Below are positions 60,030 through 64,000 of a stretch of 64,000 bases of DNA, one piece after another; position 1 is the stretch's first letter, and the number at the start of each line of letters is the position of its first letter. The notes beneath the pieces are model-generated. The model worked only from the letters and a program-made list of their open reading frames with translations, was not told the origin of the DNA and made no database searches. The stretch lies in assembly GCF_004664715.2 (NCBI RefSeq), contig NC_051084.1, positions 57,903,334 through 57,967,333 of the forward strand. Direction: 5' to 3'. A program made the position numbers and the translations under genes. Source of the DNA: Peromyscus leucopus (taxonomy: Eukaryota > Chordata > Mammalia > Rodentia > Cricetidae).

Positions 60030-60240
60030 AACCATGGGCTGTAGAGAGGGCAGCTCGGCTGTTAAGAACACATGCTGTTCTCACAAACATGAGTTGTGTT
60101 CACAGCACCCACATCTAGTACCTCACAGCACCCTGTAACTCCAGCTCCAGGAGGACCCAAAACTTCTGGCCTCTTAGGGCATTGGCTCTCACATGCACAC
60201 ACACACTCACACATAGAAATAATTAAAACTAAAGAAAGCT
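60030..60240 (+). mobile_element. B3-type SINE
   Basis: 'gggctgtagagagggcagct' and 'cggctgttaagaacacatgc', then 'ccctgtaactccagctccag' and a CACACACTCACACA-rich body, in sense. It sits directly after the L1 end at 59650-60028. Its 3' tail is part of a tandem duplication. Confidence 0.8.
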
Positions 60241-60402
60241 TTTAAAAAAAACCAGTGAATAATAATAATAATTAACAACAATAGTAACAATAATAATAAA
60301 AAGTTTTGCAGAAATAATTAAAACTAAAGAAAGCTTTAAAAAAAACAGTGAATAATAATAATAATTAACAACGATAGTAACAATAATAATAAAAAGTTTT
60401 GC
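60215..60402. repeat. Tandem duplication, two units of about 95 and 93 bp
   Basis: Unit 1 (60215-60309) and unit 2 (60310-60402) both run from 'agaaataattaaaactaaag' to 'taataataaaaagttttgc'. They differ by A-run length and one base (ACAACAATAG against ACAACGATAG). It joins the SINE tail and AT-rich DNA. Confidence 0.95.
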
Positions 60403-60404
60403 TT

Positions 60405-62150
60405 TCTCTTTGTGATGACCTAAGAAAGCTCTGAGCCCTGTTGTCTTTCACAGTTCAGCATGGTTAAGCTACGTGACTCAAAGCCCAACCCTCTGTCATT
60501 GAGGCTAAACTTTAAGCATCACGCCTATAAGGGCCAATTTTCAGTATTTTCATTCCTTCCCTCATATGGGCCTGTTTTCTAACCCGTGTTTCACTTTTTT
60601 TTTTTTTCTCTTAGTTGGGTCCTTTCCAAGTGCTTAGAAAGAGCTAAATTCTGAGGCATGAAACCATGCTCAGAACTCTGACACAAGCTTCTAATTCCTG
60701 AGCGGTTTTGAAGGATCACTTTGCTGTTCCATTAAGCTATGGAGAGTGACTATGCGTCTCCTGGGCTTTCCTTTGGGCATTCTTTGGTTTTGAGATAGGA
60801 AGCTTCCTCTATGAGGGCCATGTGACTTAGCTAAAGCCCTGCCCAGCTGTTTTATGAGACTGACTGACTGACTGTTACACATGATTCTTTATGTCATCAC
60901 AGTACTTCCTTAATTATCATCTGGCATGCCAAGAATGTGAGATGAGTCACTGCTCATGCATTCTAAAATGGAAGGGAAGACCAGAGTGCTGGGCTCAGGA
61001 CAATGGAATTGTTTAAGTCAAGCTCTTTAGCAAAATTACTAGTGTTAGATCTGACAGAATTTAAAGATAACCCTTGTAGAAGTTTTAAATAATGTATGGA
61101 AATATAAAATTACCTCAATTTAATGACAACTTGCATTTCTTAAAATACATTCACTCTAAAAAAACCGGTGAATATTTTATAACCTTAAACAAAAATAAAA
61201 TATTCAAATAATTTACAAGAAAAATTTGATTTGCTGTGACTAGATATTTTAAGTGAATTTGTCATAGATTTGTCAGTGAGAATTTTAATCAGTACTGATA
61301 CACATGATGGAACCATGAAGGATTAAGATCTGGATGCTTGAATATAAGTTTGAATTAGGCAATCTTACTTGAACCCTCTCATCTCCCTCTTAAGTCTTGG
61401 GATCCTTGTCTCAGCAATTCCCCAGAGGTGACCTTTCCGCCTTCCTCATAGTGACCTTAGTCTCCCCCCAGTCAGCCCTCTCCGAGACCTTTATCCACCG
61501 TTAATTCTTTGCTCTCGTGTTTTCAACTCATCTCTCCATAGTATCTTAGCCTCTTATTCTTCAAATACATACTTAATCCCACCCTAGTCTAGAAACATTT
61601 TCCTTAACAGCCCCCTTCACTCACAAGCCTCTCAATGTTACTGACATATTGTCTTATTCATCCCTTCACCCATTCACATCTGACCAAGATTTCTTCAGCC
61701 CTCTAAAATTTCTTTTTCTGAGATACTGACAATTATTGTTCTTTTTCCAGTGCCAATAGCATCAGTATTACAATGTCTCTCTCATACCTATGTTTATCTT
61801 TCCTGCCAACTGGGCTACTATGTAGCCTAGAAAACCTACTGTATGCCTTGTCTTCAGCATTCAGCCCTTTCTGATGTCCTCAGTCAAATTTGATTCAATT
61901 TTGTGCTCCAATACACTTCACTTTTGATATAATTTTGTACACAATCCTGACCTCATTCTGACCTGAGTCATAAGTCCCAGAAGACTCAATCATTTGGAGG
62001 GTCCAAATGACGTCATGAGCACATGACTCTGTTGTTGCAATACCTACTCCTTACCTGATTATCTAGGGGTCCTCAGTTCCCCCTAAAAGGCTATTTAGGT
62101 TAATTTTCTGGGAACCACAGGGTTGTTCATCATGTTCATGTTTAAAACAA
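60405..62150. other. Intron 4, single-copy
   Basis: 61370-61960 is pyrimidine-rich and may hold a very old repeat, but I cannot name one. No exon recognised. Confidence 0.4.
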
Positions 62151-62159
62151 GAAAGGTAT

Positions 62160-62238
62160 AATTGAGCTGTGGATGTAGCATATGCAATGCCCTTGGGTGT
62201 CAGTTTAATTCTTAACTCTACAAGGAAAATATAAATCA
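62160..62238 (+). mobile_element. Possible ID-type SINE fragment
   Basis: 'ttgagctgtggatgtagcat' followed by 'atgcaatgcccttgggtgtc' has the general ID order, but the B-box region is poor. Confidence 0.4.
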
Positions 62239-62446
62239 AAACAAGAACAGAAGAGGCAAGTACATCCACTTCCATCATTGTTTTTTAAATTGTTTGCCAT
62301 GAATCCTGCCCTTGCTGGAATTTCTATCCATAAAAACGTTGCTTCCCGAGATCCAGTCAAATTCTGCTCAGACCTGCTCATCATCAGGTTTGAGGTACCA
62401 GAATTGTCCTGTAGCTTATGACCAGAGTGCTGTGTCTATGTGCATG

Positions 62447-62448
<2 letters not shown>

Positions 62449-62496
<48 letters not shown>
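62449..62496. repeat. (CA)n microsatellite
   Basis: About 23 to 24 perfect units. Confidence 0.97.
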
Positions 62497-62497
<1 letters not shown>

Positions 62498-62499
62498 TG

Positions 62500-64000
62500 G
62501 AGGGGTATAGTAAGGATCCAATGCCCCTGACTCTGAGGCACTGAGGCGGCATTGTGTCTGCTCATAGTCTCCCAGAGTTATCAGTAAATATAGTTCTACT
62601 GACTTCTGGTTCTCCCTCCATGGGGCTCAAAAGTTAGAGCTTTGAATGTGAGCAATTCTTTCAATTGCCCTCATGTTGCCTTGCTCTTTTGACACACACA
62701 AATAAGCATATAAAATTATCTGTGCTTAGGAGGGCTATACAGAAAAGCGCTTTATGATAGTATGTCACTGTTGAGTTCAGCTTTGATGCTAGCACAGAAA
62801 AAGTTCTGCAAAGTATTTCACTTGATTCCTAAATGATCATGGATACTCACTGTGGACTGAAAGATGAATAAAGGCATAGTCCATGCTTTCAAGTTATTTC
62901 TGTCTCAAAAGACAGAGAGGCCAACAATTAGCTATTATGGAATGTAATGTCATATGTATGTGACATGCACTCTGGGAGACCAGATGAGGAAGAGTTTCAC
63001 AGAGGATTTGAAAGGTTGAGGCTTAAAGCATGAATGTGCCAGGTGAGCTGGGGGGACAGCATGTGCTATGGCTGTTAAAGGGAGGGTTACATTGGTTTTT
63101 AAAGGCCAAGGCAGCTGGAGGGACACAGAGAATCCTGTGTGGTTAGTAAACACGGGTGTGAGAGCGTCTAGATAGACAAGGCTATTCTGAATGGCCATAT
63201 GTGCTGGTCTGAAGAGTTTGAACTTCATTTATCTAAAAAGCCAAAGGTGTAGGAGCAGCAGCGTACACCCTAAGAAAAGAAAAAATAGGAACTGTGTAAA
63301 TGCCATTGAGAAATCACAGCTTTCAGTTAGGTGTGAGACTTCCTAAGTGGATCCTGAAGCAAGAGCTGAGCACCCAGATCCCAGAAGGACATTTCTGATT
63401 TCCAGGGACTCTTGTGAAGACTAGGTTAAATCAGGATGTTTTGATCTTCCTTGGGTGAGAGACGGTGGACAGGACTCACTTGCAATGGGTCTCTGTTTCT
63501 GAACAGCAGCTTCCTTAATTCACCCTCATGTTTTTGGTTGTGTTTTTTGCTTGGAGGCTGGATGGCTTTTGTAAGGAGGGCTTGTGTTCCACAGGAAGTC
63601 ATTTGTAACATCACAATGAACAAGTGCTTACCAGAACAGGCGAGAAATTATTAGAGCATCACCCAAGCTTTGTTTTCCCATTAACAACCTATCTGTCTGA
63701 ATCCTCTTAGCAAACACAAAAAGGCTAAGATTTCAGACTCTCTGTGGCTCTGAAAAAAAAACATTATCCCCAAGCCCGAGGGAAGGCATTTCAACAGACT
63801 CTCCAGCCCAGCGAGCCAAATTGCCTGTAAGTGGACAGGTGATGTAGATGTCAGCTGGGAAAGAAATGACTTACTATAAACTCCAGGCATCTCTCACTTC
63901 ACTCTCAGGAAATGTAACTTGTATCATATTTCTCTTCCTGGAAGATGTTCAGCAAGGCAGAGTCCTCAGTGATACTGGTAAATACGGAAGTTCTTTATAA
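62500..64000. other. Intron 4, right part
   Basis: 62950-63240 resembles an old interspersed repeat ('gaggcttaaagcatgaatgt') of unknown family. I found no convincing Col19a1 exon before the window ends. Confidence 0.4.

Noticed and set aside
59806..60090. 94-codon minus-strand frame
   Set aside because: It overlaps the L1 3'UTR fragment and the B3 SINE.
63451..63654. Candidate late Col19a1 exon near a pyrimidine-rich tract
   Set aside because: The translation does not match the expected continuation of the N-terminal globular domain, and phase 2 is not met.

Overview
This window is mammalian nuclear DNA from a muroid rodent. The evidence is the repeat content: B1, B2/B3-type, B4 and ID SINEs, MT-type MaLR LTRs, rodent L1 (including Lx-type) fragments, and many long TG/CA arrays. 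A cricetid is possible from the style of the L1 tails and of one ERVK-type LTR, but the species cannot be fixed. No bacterial gene, CRISPR array or operon is present.

The only protein-coding gene I can support is the 5' end of collagen type XIX alpha 1 (Col19a1) on the + strand. Three short exons splice together in frame: 38940-39066 (5'UTR, start codon and signal peptide), 51207-51272, and 52761-52860 (start of the N-terminal thrombospondin/laminin-G-like module). Together they give about 85 residues and leave the reading frame open in phase 2. The next exon was not found and probably lies beyond the right edge. A CpG island at about 28.38-29.50 kb, with a strong splice donor at 28581/28582, is the best candidate for the promoter and non-coding exon 1.

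Layout. 1-3.9 kb: antisense rodent L1 with 5'UTR, ORF1 and the first part of ORF2, all disabled, with a second L1 tail nested in it. 3.97-4.23 kb: compound TG/GA microsatellite. 4.2-28.3 kb: intergenic DNA with MT LTRs, B2/B3, B1, ID, MIR and L2 elements, an Lx-type L1 (19.3-20.9 kb) and an ERVK-type LTR (23.76-24.15 kb). 28.4-29.5 kb: CpG island. 29.5-38.9 kb: probable intron 1, with a GATA-type microsatellite and an old L1 interrupted by a B4. 39.1-51.2 kb: intron 2, with B4, a Tigger-like DNA transposon, B2/B3 copies and an old antisense L1. 51.3-52.8 kb: intron 3. 52.9-64.0 kb: intron 4 (incomplete), with a 5'-inverted rodent L1 that was itself hit by another L1, an MT LTR, and a recent 95-bp tandem duplication.

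Family names for repeats come from remembered consensus sequences, so subfamily calls are tentative. I found no new gene system. The most useful observations are the split Col19a1 exons, an out-of-frame upstream ORF in exon 2, a G-quadruplex motif in the CpG island, the twin-primed/nested L1 at 55.3-57.0 kb, and the tandem duplication at 60.2-60.4 kb.
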